A DNA stretch of 64,000 nucleotides from Rudaea sp. (GCA_031291055.1 JARLJU010000017.1:62001-126000), one strand, 5' to 3'. Shown: positions 1 to 9,066, numbered from the stretch's first letter. Made by a program: numbers and translations. Notes: generated by a model from the letters alone, not told the origin.

Positions 1-387
1 CCGACCTCGGGTCTATCGCTTCTTTCCCTCCGCACCGGGCACGGCAGCGACGTGCTTCATCCAAGCCGCAGTCTGTCGTTCGTCGAGGTCCGCCACGGAT
101 ACGAGTTCCATACCCCGCGTCGCCTTACCCATGATTCACTGGGGCGGCGCACCCTGACGGCGACCTGAAAATCCTCCACTCGGGGTCAGGTCAAACTGCT
201 CGATCAGGGATGCCCGCTTCCGGCCAACTCCGGCCACTTGATGCCCACGAATGCGTGCCTGTGAGCGGACGCTCAGATACCAGCAGGTCGCCCCAACGCA
301 CCAGGACCGTGGTGATGCCTTGCTGAACATTGCGTTCGAGACAGATCGTTTATGATGGCTCGCGATCCGCAGACACTCAGGGGCACC
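1..387. other. left-edge region without a confident gene
   Basis: No gene could be supported here. A 39-codon minus-strand ORF (132 down to 13, starting MGKATRGMELVSVADLD) is open but has no clear ribosome binding site and no family I recognise. It may be a small gene or the fragment of a larger one. The rest presumably holds the promoter of the TPR gene that starts at 388. Confidence 0.3.
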
Positions 388-2217
388 ATGCGGTCTTTTT
401 TCAGCGAGCTCAAGCGCCGTAATGTGCTGCGTGCGGCAGCACTTTACATCGGCGCGGCGTGGGCGCTGGCTCAGGGACTGGCCCAGTTGTTTCCGGCATT
501 CGGTGTTTCCGATTGGGCGGTGCGCTGGATCGTAGTTGCCGCGGCCATCGGCTTTCCGTTTGTGCTGATCTTCGCGTGGTTCTACGAATTCACGCCGGAA
601 GGTTTGAAGCGCGAGAGCGAGATTGACCCATCTGAATCGGTCACGCGCGCGACCGGCAGGAAACTCGACCGCTGGATCATCGCGGTGCTCGGCGTTGCTG
701 TCGTGTTGCTGCTGGCCAACACTTTCGTACTGCACAACGATACGAACAAGGAAACCGCGCTGCCCGTTCCGGCAAAATCCATTGCCGTCCTCCCCTTCAT
801 CGACCTGAGCCCGATGCATGACCAGGAGTATTTCTCCGACGGCATGTCCGAGGAAATCCTCAACGCATTGGCGCAGGTGAAGGACCTGAAAGTCACTGGC
901 CGCACATCGTCCTTCTACTTCAAGGGACGCAACGCCGACCTGCGCACGATCGGAAAGGCCCTTGGCGTCGCCAATATCCTCGAAGGTTCGGTGCGCAAGC
1001 AGGGCGACAAGGTGCGCATTACCGCGCAGCTGATCCAGGTGACGGACGACACGCACCTGTGGTCGCGCGACTACGATGGCGACCTGAGCGATGTCTTCAG
1101 TCTGCAGGACAACATCGCGCGCGCGATCACCGATCAGCTCAAGGCCGTGCTGACAGGCGAGCAGAAGGAGCGGCTGGTGCAGGTAGGGACCACCAACACC
1201 GACGCCTACAATCTGTACCTGCAAGCGACTGACGCACTGAACCACCGTGATTACAAACGCATGGGCGATGCGATTGGCTGGCTCGAACAGGTGATCCGGC
1301 TCGATCCGAGCTTCGCCCAGGCGCATGCGCGCCTGGCGATGGTACACGCGCTCGGTTGGACCCAGTACGGCGCGTCCGAAAGCGAAGCCGAGCGGCAGGC
1401 GAAGCTCGCGTACGCGCTCGACCCGAAGCTCGCCGAAACCCAGTACGCACTCAGCTTCCTCGCGCGCAAGCAGCGCCGCTACCTGGATTCGCACGAGGCG
1501 CTGGATCGCGCGCTGGCACTGGCACCGGACGATGCCTCGGCGAACTTCTACGATGCGCAGGCACTGATCAACACCGGCTACACACGGCAGGGTACCGAAC
1601 GACTGGATCGCACGCTGGCGATCGATCCTCTGTTGCCCAATGCACTGCACTGGCGGGCGATGCAGTATCTGTTCGCTGGCGACGTGGATGCCGCCGAACG
1701 CATGTGGAAACGCGCTGGCGATGCAGGTCTGTCCTATGCGAACGTCGGCCTCGCGGAAGTCGCGAAGGCGCGTGGGGACTACGCAAGAGCCCGCGCGCTG
1801 CTGTTGCCCGTGATGTTGACCAACAATGACAAGACCACCTGCCTGAAGAACCCCGGCGCGTCGCTACCGGTCTTTTTGCAGGGGGCAATGGGAGGCGATG
1901 CGGCAGAGCGTGCGAGAGCGCTGGCGGTGGTAGACGAATGTCTCGCGACGAAGCCGGAGAGGGTTCCCCTCTGGGCCGTACAAGGCTTGATGGAATTGGC
2001 TCCGACCGAGCGCGCCTTACAGGTCATCGCCCAGGGGCCGACTACGGACGACGCCGGCCTGTTCAATTATTTCTGGAGCCCGAAACGGCGTGACATGCGT
2101 CGTTCGCTTGCATTCCCCGAGTTTGCCCGCAACGTCGGATTCGCCGCGCTCTGGGACCGCTACGGGCCGCCAGATGGCTGCCACCGCCAGGCACCGAGTA
2201 ACTATATCTGCGAGTGA
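388..2217 (+). CDS. TolB-like domain and TPR membrane protein
   Basis: About 609 residues. The N-terminus begins SFFSELKRRNVLRAA and is followed by hydrophobic segments near residues 15-40 and 45-70 and a third membrane segment near 105-125. Next comes a TolB/FlgO-like domain of the type fused to bacterial adenylate cyclase-like and TPR proteins (SIAVLPFIDLSP, FSDGMSEEILNAL, ILEGSVRKQG). The C-terminal half is helical with TPR-like repeats. I chose the ATG at 388 rather than the ORF-track start at 352, because related proteins start directly at MxSFFxELKRRNV. The family is common in Xanthomonadales, and no enzymatic function is established. It is likely a membrane-anchored scaffold or sensor. 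A degenerate copy of its own N-terminus follows immediately downstream. Confidence 0.85.
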   Translation: MRSFFSELKRRNVLRAAALYIGAAWALAQGLAQLFPAFGVSDWAVRWIVVAAAIGFPFVLIFAWFYEFTPEGLKRESEIDPSESVTRATGRKLDRWIIAVLGVAVVLLLANTFVLHNDTNKETALPVPAKSIAVLPFIDLSPMHDQEYFSDGMSEEILNALAQVKDLKVTGRTSSFYFKGRNADLRTIGKALGVANILEGSVRKQGDKVRITAQLIQVTDDTHLWSRDYDGDLSDVFSLQDNIARAITDQLKAVLTGEQKERLVQVGTTNTDAYNLYLQATDALNHRDYKRMGDAIGWLEQVIRLDPSFAQAHARLAMVHALGWTQYGASESEAERQAKLAYALDPKLAETQYALSFLARKQRRYLDSHEALDRALALAPDDASANFYDAQALINTGYTRQGTERLDRTLAIDPLLPNALHWRAMQYLFAGDVDAAERMWKRAGDAGLSYANVGLAEVAKARGDYARARALLLPVMLTNNDKTTCLKNPGASLPVFLQGAMGGDAAERARALAVVDECLATKPERVPLWAVQGLMELAPTERALQVIAQGPTTDDAGLFNYFWSPKRRDMRRSLAFPEFARNVGFAALWDRYGPPDGCHRQAPSNYICE

Positions 2218-2223
2218 TCCGCC

Positions 2224-2283
2224 GTGAGCTTTTTCGCCGACTCAAGTTCCGCAACTTCATCCGCGCCGCGCGTGGCTGTTCAT
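2224..2283 (+). pseudogene. remnant of the 5' end of a TPR-gene paralogue
   Basis: Just after the TPR gene stop, a GTG opens VSFFA. After a single frame change the sequence continues RLKFRNFIRAA. Together these mirror the SFFSELKRRNVLRAA start of the preceding gene. The similarity then fades and no long ORF follows. I read this as the frameshifted, truncated start of a second, tandem copy of the family. The match is short, so chance resemblance or gene conversion remains possible. Confidence 0.45.
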
Positions 2284-2352
2284 GCGCTGATGCTTTGGGC
2301 CTGATCGGAACCGGTGTCGCCAGATGCATGATCAACCGACTGATACCGGATT

Positions 2353-2683
2353 CTCGCCAGAGTGTGGTGAGGGTCGATAGGAGCCGCTCGCGCCCACGAA
2401 AATTGTCCAGGATTATTTTCCCCGTTCTTTCCCTGATACCGCCCTGTTCCTTCCCTGTTATGACGAAAAACATTCCCTGTTAGTTTTCAGCAACAAATCG
2501 GCATCGATACTCCGCAAACCGCATAGTGCCGTGGTTTCTTGGCAGCGGCCTGCTGCCCTGCCCCACCAAAATGATGATTTTCCCCTGTTATTTTCCCTGT
2601 TAGCAGGGAATTGGCGGCAGAGACGCGTTCGCTGCAGACTGCACCCACCGTCACGCAGGCTCGCGATTCGAGACATGGTCTCT
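2353..2683. repeat. iteron-rich dispersed repeat, copy 1
   Basis: The core (2353-2612) is nearly identical to 8236-8494, and weaker similarity continues to about 2683. The core holds several TTCCCTGTTA-type iterons (exact at 2451, 2473 and 2593, with variants between). It ends in a hairpin with a 7-bp stem and 4-nt loop, TTCCCTG-TTAG-CAGGGAA (2593-2610). ORFs called across it on either strand encode low-complexity, arginine- and cysteine-rich peptides and are probably spurious. It fills most of the gap between the TPR remnant and the TonB receptor. Confidence 0.8.
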
Positions 2684-3054
2684 GGATAGCCGCCAAACGC
2701 CGCCACAGCGCGGGCTGCCGGCGTGCACACCGCACGCCCTATGCTGTCAAATTGGCAATTTCGTCCTGTTCTGATCGATCGTCTCTGCAAGGCAATTCTG
2801 GGAGTCCGCAGTCGATTTGCCGGACGTCGTGTAGCAGCAATAGGCTGTGACTCGGGATAAGCGAAGCTCGCGAGACCGCTAGCTGGGATCCCTACTGGCT
2901 GAAGGGCGTTCTGCGGGCGCGCAAGGTTTCAAACAACATTGCCGGCGCCGCCTACACGATGGAGCAGGCGACTCTCCTTCCCTGGGACGGACGACCACCG
3001 GCTAGGTCACGACCGTGACTTTCGACATGCAACTCCGTGAAAGATTTAGTACAT

Positions 3055-3080
3055 TATATCATTGCGCTATGATATATCAT
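3055..3080. promoter_or_regulatory. overlapping AT-rich palindromes, candidate Zur/Fur-type operator
   Basis: Two overlapping dyads lie 30-55 bp upstream of the receptor start. One has arms TATATCAT and ATGATATA with a 6-bp spacer (3055-3076). The other is the perfect 12-bp palindrome ATGATATATCAT (3069-3080), flanked by matching GC dinucleotides. The position and the neighbouring Fur/Zur-type gene suggest a repressor operator. The match to a known Zur or Fur consensus is only approximate. Confidence 0.5.
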
Positions 3081-3109
3081 TGCAATCAAAACACATTGAG
3101 AGGCTCACC

Positions 3110-5266
3110 GTGACCAATAAAACCTTGATCGCTCTTGCCATCAGCGTTGCGCTGTGTGGAACCAATTCGGCATTCGCCGACACGTCGACAACCCCGGGTG
3201 CGGCGACGTCGCCAGCGACTCCTGATGGAGGGCCAGATCCTGCGTCGAACACGACGACGTTGAACTCGGTGGAAGTAAACGCGGCGCTGGACAAATCACG
3301 CAATCAGTTGTCACCGGAAATCGGCGCCAGCCAGTACACGATCAGTCAGCAGGCGATAGAACAATTGCCGCTCGGCGATGCGACGCCGCTCAATCAGGTG
3401 CTGCTGCAGGCGCCCGGTGTCGTGCAGGATTCCTACGGCCAGTTGCATGTGCGCGGCGACCATGCGGATCTGGACTATCGCATCAACGGCATCATCATTC
3501 CGGAAAGTATCGCCGGCTTCGGGCAATCCATCGACGCACGCATCATCGATCAGGTCCAGCTGCTGACCGGCGCGCTGCCCGCGCAGTATGGTTATCACAC
3601 GGCGGGAATCGTCGACATCACCACCAAGAACGGCGGGCAAGGCGAAGGTGGCAGTATCGGGATCACCGCCGGTTCGTTCGGCACGATCAATCCCGAATTC
3701 TCGCTATATGGCAACGAGGACCGCTGGAGCTGGTTCGTCACCGGCAATTTTCTCGAAAACGATGTCGGCATCGAAAATCCGACCGCGGACCGCAATGCGA
3801 CCCACGACCACACGGACCAGGCCAAGGGATTCGGCTATCTGTCATACCTGCTCAGTGACGATGCACGTGTTAGTTTCATGTTCGGCACCGCCGACAATCG
3901 CTTTCAGATTCCGAACAATCCGGGTCAGCAACCCAACTATGATCTGGCTGGCGTGCCAAGTTTCGACTCCACCAACCTCAATGAAACACAGCGCGAGGCA
4001 ACTCGCTTCGGCGTGCTTTCGCTGCAGGGCAAGTTTGGCAACACGGACTATCAGGTCTCGTTGGGGCAACGTTACACGAGCATCAATTACCAGCCTGATC
4101 CCATTGGCGATCTGATCTTCAATGGTGTAGCCAGCACGGTCGATCAGGCCAATCGTGCGAACACGCTGCAGGCCGACTTCTCCACGCCGCTCAGCAGCTC
4201 GCACACCCTGCGCTATGGTCTATACGTCAGCGATGAGCATCCGCTCAGCGATACCTCTTCGCTGGTCTTCCCAGCCGATGCCAATGGCAACCAGACATCC
4301 GATGTGCCGATCACGGTCGTCGATGACGCGCCGCATATCGACGCGCGCACTTATGGTTTGTATGTGCAAGACGAGTGGAACCTGACCGACAAGCTGACCA
4401 TGAACTACGGCCTGCGAGCCGACAAGGTGGACGCCTATGTGACCCAGTGTCAGGTCAGCCCGCGCTTGGGATTCGTCTATCAGGCAACCGACTCCACAAC
4501 GGTGCATGCAGGCTACTCGCGCTACTTTACGCCGCCGCCGACCCAGTTGATTTCGCCGACGGATATCGCGTTATTCCAGCGCACGACGAACCAATTGCCC
4601 AGCAATGTGAATGCGGAGACGCTTTCCGAGCGTTCAAACTACTTCGATGCCGGCGTCTCCCAGAAGGTCACCGACAACCTGACGCTCGGTCTGGATGCTT
4701 ACTATCGCCAGGTTCACGACCTGCTCGACTTGGGCCAGTTTGGTGCGGCGCTGATCTTTTCGCCATTCAACTACGACAAGGGCCGCGTGCACGGCGCGGA
4801 GTTCACGGAGAATTATACAAATGGCAATTTCAGCACCTACTTCAACCTCTCGTCCAACCGCGCCTCAGGCGAAAACGTGGTCACCGGTCAGTACAACTTC
4901 AGTCCGGCCGAACTCGCTTATATCTCCGATCACTTCATCCACCTGGATCACGACCAGCGCCTGACCAGCAATGGCGGTGTGAGTTACAACTGGGACGGCA
5001 CTAAGCTCGGCGCGGATTACCTGTTTGGCTCGGGCCTGCGCTCGGGTTTCGCAAACACCGATCATCTGCCCAGTTACTACCAGGTCAACGTCTCGGCCGA
5101 TCGCGATTTCAATCTACCCGAGATTGGCAAGACGAACATCCGACTCGCCGTGATCAACGTCACCGACAGGGTGTATGAACTGCGCGATGGCTCAGGTATC
5201 GGCGTATTCGCACCGCAATTCGGGCCGCGGCGCGGCGTGTACGTCGGGCTTACAAAAGAATTCTGA
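3110..5266 (+). CDS. TonB-dependent outer-membrane receptor
   Basis: About 718 residues from a GTG start, preceded by GAGAGG at good spacing. The ORF-track start at 3062 lies inside the operator-like palindrome and is rejected. A signal peptide (TLIALAISVALCGTNSAFA) is followed by a plug domain (QVLLQAPGVVQDS, QLHVRGDHADLDYRINGI, ALPAQYGYHTAGIVDI) and a beta-barrel ending in the aromatic terminus LTKEF typical of outer-membrane proteins. It should import a TonB-energised substrate. The downstream Fur/Zur-type regulator and the upstream palindrome suggest a metal or metallophore, perhaps zinc. That substrate is inferred, and plug-like receptors of this type also exist with other substrates. 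Confidence 0.88.
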   Translation: MTNKTLIALAISVALCGTNSAFADTSTTPGAATSPATPDGGPDPASNTTTLNSVEVNAALDKSRNQLSPEIGASQYTISQQAIEQLPLGDATPLNQVLLQAPGVVQDSYGQLHVRGDHADLDYRINGIIIPESIAGFGQSIDARIIDQVQLLTGALPAQYGYHTAGIVDITTKNGGQGEGGSIGITAGSFGTINPEFSLYGNEDRWSWFVTGNFLENDVGIENPTADRNATHDHTDQAKGFGYLSYLLSDDARVSFMFGTADNRFQIPNNPGQQPNYDLAGVPSFDSTNLNETQREATRFGVLSLQGKFGNTDYQVSLGQRYTSINYQPDPIGDLIFNGVASTVDQANRANTLQADFSTPLSSSHTLRYGLYVSDEHPLSDTSSLVFPADANGNQTSDVPITVVDDAPHIDARTYGLYVQDEWNLTDKLTMNYGLRADKVDAYVTQCQVSPRLGFVYQATDSTTVHAGYSRYFTPPPTQLISPTDIALFQRTTNQLPSNVNAETLSERSNYFDAGVSQKVTDNLTLGLDAYYRQVHDLLDLGQFGAALIFSPFNYDKGRVHGAEFTENYTNGNFSTYFNLSSNRASGENVVTGQYNFSPAELAYISDHFIHLDHDQRLTSNGGVSYNWDGTKLGADYLFGSGLRSGFANTDHLPSYYQVNVSADRDFNLPEIGKTNIRLAVINVTDRVYELRDGSGIGVFAPQFGPRRGVYVGLTKEF

Positions 5267-5305
5267 TTGCGGCCACGCACCGCTCATGCTTGTCAGATTG
5301 TCACC

Positions 5306-5818
5306 ATGAAGCAATCCAGACTCAAAGCTGCCAGGGACGGCAAAGAGATACTGTCGAACGCAGCAGAGTTACTGGCACGCCGGGGGATGAGATTTACCAC
5401 GGTAAGACGCTTGGTTTTGGAGCTATTGTGCCGCGAACAAAAGGCGATCGGTGCTTACGATCTTGCGTCAGCGCTCGAGGCACTGTCGGGACGCCGGGTT
5501 GCTGCAAACACCGTCTACCGCGCATTGGATTTTCTAGCGGAACAAGGACTGGTGGCGCATTTGGCCAGCACACGCACGTATGTGGCTCGCATACATCACG
5601 ACGGCGCGGAGTCCTCGGTATTCTTTGTCTGCACCGAGTGCGGAGAGACAACGGAGCGCCAAGAACCGAACGTCCAACGTGCAGTTCGCACCGCGGCAAA
5701 TGCCATCGGATTTATCGCGCGCGCTCGTGCCATCGACGTGGAGGGCTTTTGCAAAGCGTGCACTCAAGGTCGCAGACCGGAACGATTCAGGCTGAGAACC
5801 GCATCATCTAAAGCCTGA
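5306..5818 (+). CDS. Fur/Zur-family metal-responsive regulator
   Basis: About 170 residues. The winged helix lies near residues 20-90 (RRGMRFTTVRRLVLELL, AANTVYRALDFLAEQGLVAHL). The dimerisation region has paired CxxC motifs, CTEC and CKAC, matching the structural zinc site of Fur-family proteins. The TVYRAL segment is the usual DNA-recognition helix. The gene lies 39 nt after the receptor and is probably co-transcribed. I prefer the ATG at 5306 because the upstream TTG at 5267 abuts the receptor stop. Domain order and neighbours favour Zur over Fur, but the metal cannot be fixed by reading alone. Confidence 0.85.
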   Translation: MKQSRLKAARDGKEILSNAAELLARRGMRFTTVRRLVLELLCREQKAIGAYDLASALEALSGRRVAANTVYRALDFLAEQGLVAHLASTRTYVARIHHDGAESSVFFVCTECGETTERQEPNVQRAVRTAANAIGFIARARAIDVEGFCKACTQGRRPERFRLRTASSKA

Positions 5819-5853
5819 ATTCGGTACCCATCGTTCAGCGCACGTCGGGGGGC

Positions 5854-5989
5854 GTGACGGGTTAAAGTTGGTCCATGTTGACATAGAGCTCGCCTTCAAA
5901 ACGAGCAACCAATTTGAGACAAAGAATCTCGATCAGGCAATTCAGGTTAGCTCAGTCTTTATCGCCTTGGATCAATTTAGGCCGGTCAG
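5854..5989. repeat. 136-bp MITE-like element, copy A
   Basis: This copy is about 88% identical to 8642-8777 over exactly 136 bp. The ends are imperfect inverted repeats (GTGACGGGTT at the left, GGCCGGTCAG at the right). Inside is a hairpin with the arms GCTCG and CGAGC, and an outer pairing AAGTTGGT/ACCAATTT that uses one wobble pair. It carries no convincing protein. The remaining bases to 6193 show nothing further. Confidence 0.7.
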
Positions 5990-6193
5990 GCCACAATCAA
6001 GTCCGGATCCGCTGCCGCCTGGACGTGGCTGGTCGCGAGGCGTTGGGGCGCATAGTAGTAACGATTGAGAGACTAGTCGGACGCCGCGACAGCGTGGCTG
6101 CTCCAGACCTTCCCAATATGCATTTGTTGTGTAATGGTTCGGGGTGTTTGAGCGTCTATTCAAGTATGAATTGCACGCATCAGGATCTGTGAT

Positions 6194-6940
6194 ATGCGCG
6201 AATGGATTTGTGGCACCCTCATCGCGTGTGCGCTGATATCGTCGTCGCGCGCGGATTGCGGCGCCCAGTCGGCAGCGACGCATCCGCACTTAGTTGAACT
6301 GTACACGAGCGAGGGATGTAGTTCGTGCCCACCCGCCGATGCGTGGCTGCGCAATCTGCCAAGTAGTGCCGGGGTCGTGGCTCTCGCATTCCATGTGGAC
6401 TATTGGGACTCGCTTGGCTGGCGCGACCATTTTGCAGATGCGCGTTACAGCGATCGGCAACGCCAGCAGGCGCGGCGCGATGCGAGCGCGTCGGTCTACA
6501 CGCCGCAGGTCGTGCTTGATGGACGGAGCTGGCAAGGCTGGTTTCACGGTGCGGGTTTTCCCGCCGCGGAACGCAGCCGGATTGCGATCAAGATCTCGGC
6601 TGTGCGTGCGGCTTCGTCGCTGCAACTTCATCTCGAGAGCACAGCGCCTAAAGGCGTCGACGTCGGCGCATATCGTAACTTTGTTGCGCTGACTGAAGAT
6701 GGTTTGTCTACCGAAGTACGCGCCGGCGAAAACCGCGGCGTGACGCTTCATCATGATCACGTCGTCCGCAATATCGTTGGACCACTACCTGCATCGGGCT
6801 CTGACGTCCGCATCGACATTCCGGCTGAAACCGACGCATCCAGGTCCACCCTTGTTGCATTTACGCAGGACCCGCGCAGCGGCGATGTCGCGCAAGTACT
6901 GAGTCTGCCGCTCGTGCAATGCCGCGTCGACGCCGATTGA
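6194..6940 (+). CDS. DUF1223 thioredoxin-like secreted protein
   Basis: 248 residues with an N-terminal signal peptide (ICGTLIACALISSSRA). The diagnostic DUF1223 opening VELYTSEGCSSCPPADAWL carries a CxxC thioredoxin-like motif. Further conserved blocks are FHVDYWDSLGW and the tyrosine-rich YTPQVVLDG. The family is predicted to have a periplasmic thioredoxin-like fold, and its substrate is unknown. The gene stands alone between a MITE-like element and a region without genes. Confidence 0.85.
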   Translation: MREWICGTLIACALISSSRADCGAQSAATHPHLVELYTSEGCSSCPPADAWLRNLPSSAGVVALAFHVDYWDSLGWRDHFADARYSDRQRQQARRDASASVYTPQVVLDGRSWQGWFHGAGFPAAERSRIAIKISAVRAASSLQLHLESTAPKGVDVGAYRNFVALTEDGLSTEVRAGENRGVTLHHDHVVRNIVGPLPASGSDVRIDIPAETDASRSTLVAFTQDPRSGDVAQVLSLPLVQCRVDAD

Positions 6941-7332
6941 GTACACCAAGAGCGGACTCTTGCCATGGGCCGCTCCGGGTCGACTGCGGAAAGTCAGATT
7001 GGTTACAGACAACCGTTATCAGGCAGCACCGTACCCACAGCCATACTTCTAGCGACCGATGTAGATAAATTGCGCCATGACGTTGGAAAATGGCGCTCAA
7101 CAGCGATCGTGACCTTTGAAAGTAACGTATCATCTGGACGCCCGTAGAGCGGCCAAAGCAATTGGTAGTGTCTATTTCAAGCTGAGACACTACCACGCAA
7201 TCGATCGGCACTTGTTCGCAGATGCAAGACGCATGAATTGTCGCATCGCTTTTGCCGCCATGCTTGCACTCATGCTCGGACGACCTCGCTCGATGTTTTT
7301 CTACAACGCCCCAACCACCGATGGAGATTGCC
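6941..7332. other. intergenic, nothing recognised
   Basis: 392 bases with only overlapping short ORFs. A small dyad (AAGAG-CGGA-CTCTT) follows the DUF1223 stop but has no T-tract. No repeat or RNA was recognised. Confidence 0.4.
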
Positions 7333-8154
7333 ATGCAGCTTCGCTCATGCTGCTTGCTTCTGTGCCTCAGCCCAACGCTGTTCCCAACCGCGTATGCAGC
7401 AGATACAAGTGCGATCGCCGAAGCAGGTGTCAAGCTGACGACTTCGCCGTATGACGCGTCGGCAAAGTTTCGTGCCGTTCACATCGATACGCTCGACCCA
7501 CATTTGCAACACGTGTTTGAAGCGGCACGGATTGAGTGGCTGAAGGTCCTTGCTACACATAACACAACGGACGGGCGCGGTTTCTTTTTTCAGCGTGACC
7601 GCAGCACGTTGCTGACGTTGCGATCGTTCAATTCGTTCACCGAATACGACGCGCTGCGCGCTTTTCGCGCCAGCGTCGGAACTCGCATTGGTCCCGAAGG
7701 AGAAAAAGCAGGGCAGCAATACGATCAGGGCGACGTTGCAATTACGTTCCCGCACAACAGCGAGGTATGGTCGCGCAACGAAGCGTTCGATTATCACGCG
7801 CCCGGACCGGCCCTCAACGAATACACCGCGGGATTCATGCAGATGGTCCTCGAGCACGTGCGCTCTGACGATTACGAAGCGGCGTGGAAGGAGATGCGCG
7901 CGGCGCTTACGACCGTCAAGTACCCGATCAGCCGGATTGGATTTTTCAGCATGCTGGGGAGCGGCAAACAGATCAGCGTGTGGCTTGCCCCGGATCGAGC
8001 GACTTTCCTTGGTGCCGGATCTCCGGAGGAAGCAGTGGCGAAAGTGCTCGGTAAAGCAAAAGCCCATGCTCTACTCAACAGGCTCAAAGAGGCGGGTAGC
8101 CACGTAGAGATATCTGAACTGGTTCCACGGCCTGAATTGAAGAGCCCCGAGTAA
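7333..8154 (+). CDS. secreted protein of unknown function
   Basis: 273 residues. The ATG at 7333 has GGAG six bases upstream and begins a signal peptide, MQLRSCCLLLCLSPTLFPTAYA. The mature part is soluble and mixed alpha/beta, with FFFQRDRSTLLTLRSFNSF and a region ending ISVWLAPDR. I do not recognise a domain. No membrane segment follows the signal, so it should be periplasmic or released. The iteron-rich repeat copy 2 follows 82 bp downstream. Confidence 0.7.
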   Translation: MQLRSCCLLLCLSPTLFPTAYAADTSAIAEAGVKLTTSPYDASAKFRAVHIDTLDPHLQHVFEAARIEWLKVLATHNTTDGRGFFFQRDRSTLLTLRSFNSFTEYDALRAFRASVGTRIGPEGEKAGQQYDQGDVAITFPHNSEVWSRNEAFDYHAPGPALNEYTAGFMQMVLEHVRSDDYEAAWKEMRAALTTVKYPISRIGFFSMLGSGKQISVWLAPDRATFLGAGSPEEAVAKVLGKAKAHALLNRLKEAGSHVEISELVPRPELKSPE

Positions 8155-8235
8155 TCGTCGAAACTGCCTTGAACGCAAACGTTGACCTCCGTAACCTTTT
8201 TCCGTGGCCGGCAACCGACGGCCGCAAAGCAGCCG

Positions 8236-8564
8236 CTCGCCAGAGACAGGTTCGGGTCGATAGGAGCCGCTCGCGCCGACGAGAATTGCCCAGGATTATT
8301 TTCCCTGTTCTTTCCCTGATACCGCCCTGTTCCTTCCCTGTTTCGACAAAAAAATTCCTTGTTAGTTTTCAGCAACAAATCGGCATCGATACTCCGCAAA
8401 CCGCATAGCGTCGGTGTTTTTTGGCAGCAGCCTGCTGCCCTGCCCCACCAGAATGATGATTTTTCCCTGTTATTTTCCCTGTTAGCAGGGAATTCCATCC
8501 GGAGACGAGTTCGCCGGAAACTGTAACCAACGCCACGCAGACTAGCGAGCGGAGACATAGTCTC
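8236..8564. repeat. iteron-rich dispersed repeat, copy 2
   Basis: Second copy of the 2353-2683 repeat. The core runs 8236-8494 with a more diverged tail to about 8564. It keeps the TTCCCTGTTA-type iterons and the terminal hairpin TTCCCTG-TTAG-CAGGGAA (8475-8492). It lies 78 bp from MITE-like copy B. Confidence 0.8.
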
Positions 8565-8641
8565 CAGTTCCCCTGGCAACGGCGCACCAGTGTGGGCTTG
8601 GCGGGTGCCCAAGCAGACTGAAGTCGCCAAGCGAAGGTAAC

Positions 8642-8777
8642 CTGACCGGCTAAAGTTGGTCCAGGTTGAGATAGAGCTCGCCTCCCGAACGAGCAACCAA
8701 CTTGAGACAAAGAATATCGATCAGAAAAATCAGGTTAGCTCAGTCTCTATCGCCTTGGATCAATTCAAGCCGGTCAG
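8642..8777. repeat. 136-bp MITE-like element, copy B
   Basis: The left end CTGACCGGCTAAAGTTGGTCC matches the reverse complement of the right end at 17 of 21 positions, so the element has imperfect terminal inverted repeats. Inside are the perfect pairs AAGTTGGT/ACCAACTT, GCTCG/CGAGC and GATAGAG/CTCTATC. The loop between GCTCG and CGAGC is where most differences from copy A cluster. No target-site duplication is obvious. The 289 bases from 8778 to the next gene hold nothing recognised. Confidence 0.75.
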
Positions 8778-9066
8778 ATCAGTTCCTTATTCTGAAATAG
8801 TGCCCCATTTCTTCCAGCCGCGTGTTCGACCCATTCCGCGGGAATCCGCACGGTTCCAGCCGCCACGGCAGCGCTTGCGGTCAATGTTTGCTACCGCACA
8901 GATGTTTGAATGCGAGCGTGGTATCTACGCATGCAAGCTTCGTATGGTTTTACTTCGTCCCGCGATTGCATGATGCGTTGAGACGCAATGGTCTAGTCTG
9001 AACCTATTCAGGCTTCTGGAGTGAGCAGTCTTTTACGAAGCAAGTCGCAACCATGGAGGAGTCACT

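Noticed and set aside
136-1650. 504-aa minus-strand ORF
   Set aside because: It is antisense to the clearly coding TolB/TPR gene and has no domain. High GC keeps the reverse frame open.
2458-2790. Short ORFs inside the iteron-rich repeat (also 8369-8710)
   Set aside because: They encode similar Arg/Cys-rich peptides only because the DNA repeat is shared. There is no ribosome binding site and no domain.
8656-8973. ORF across MITE-like copy B (and 5868-6068 in copy A)
   Set aside because: Both begin at TTG inside the 136-bp element and diverge at its end. The conserved features are DNA/RNA stems, not a protein.
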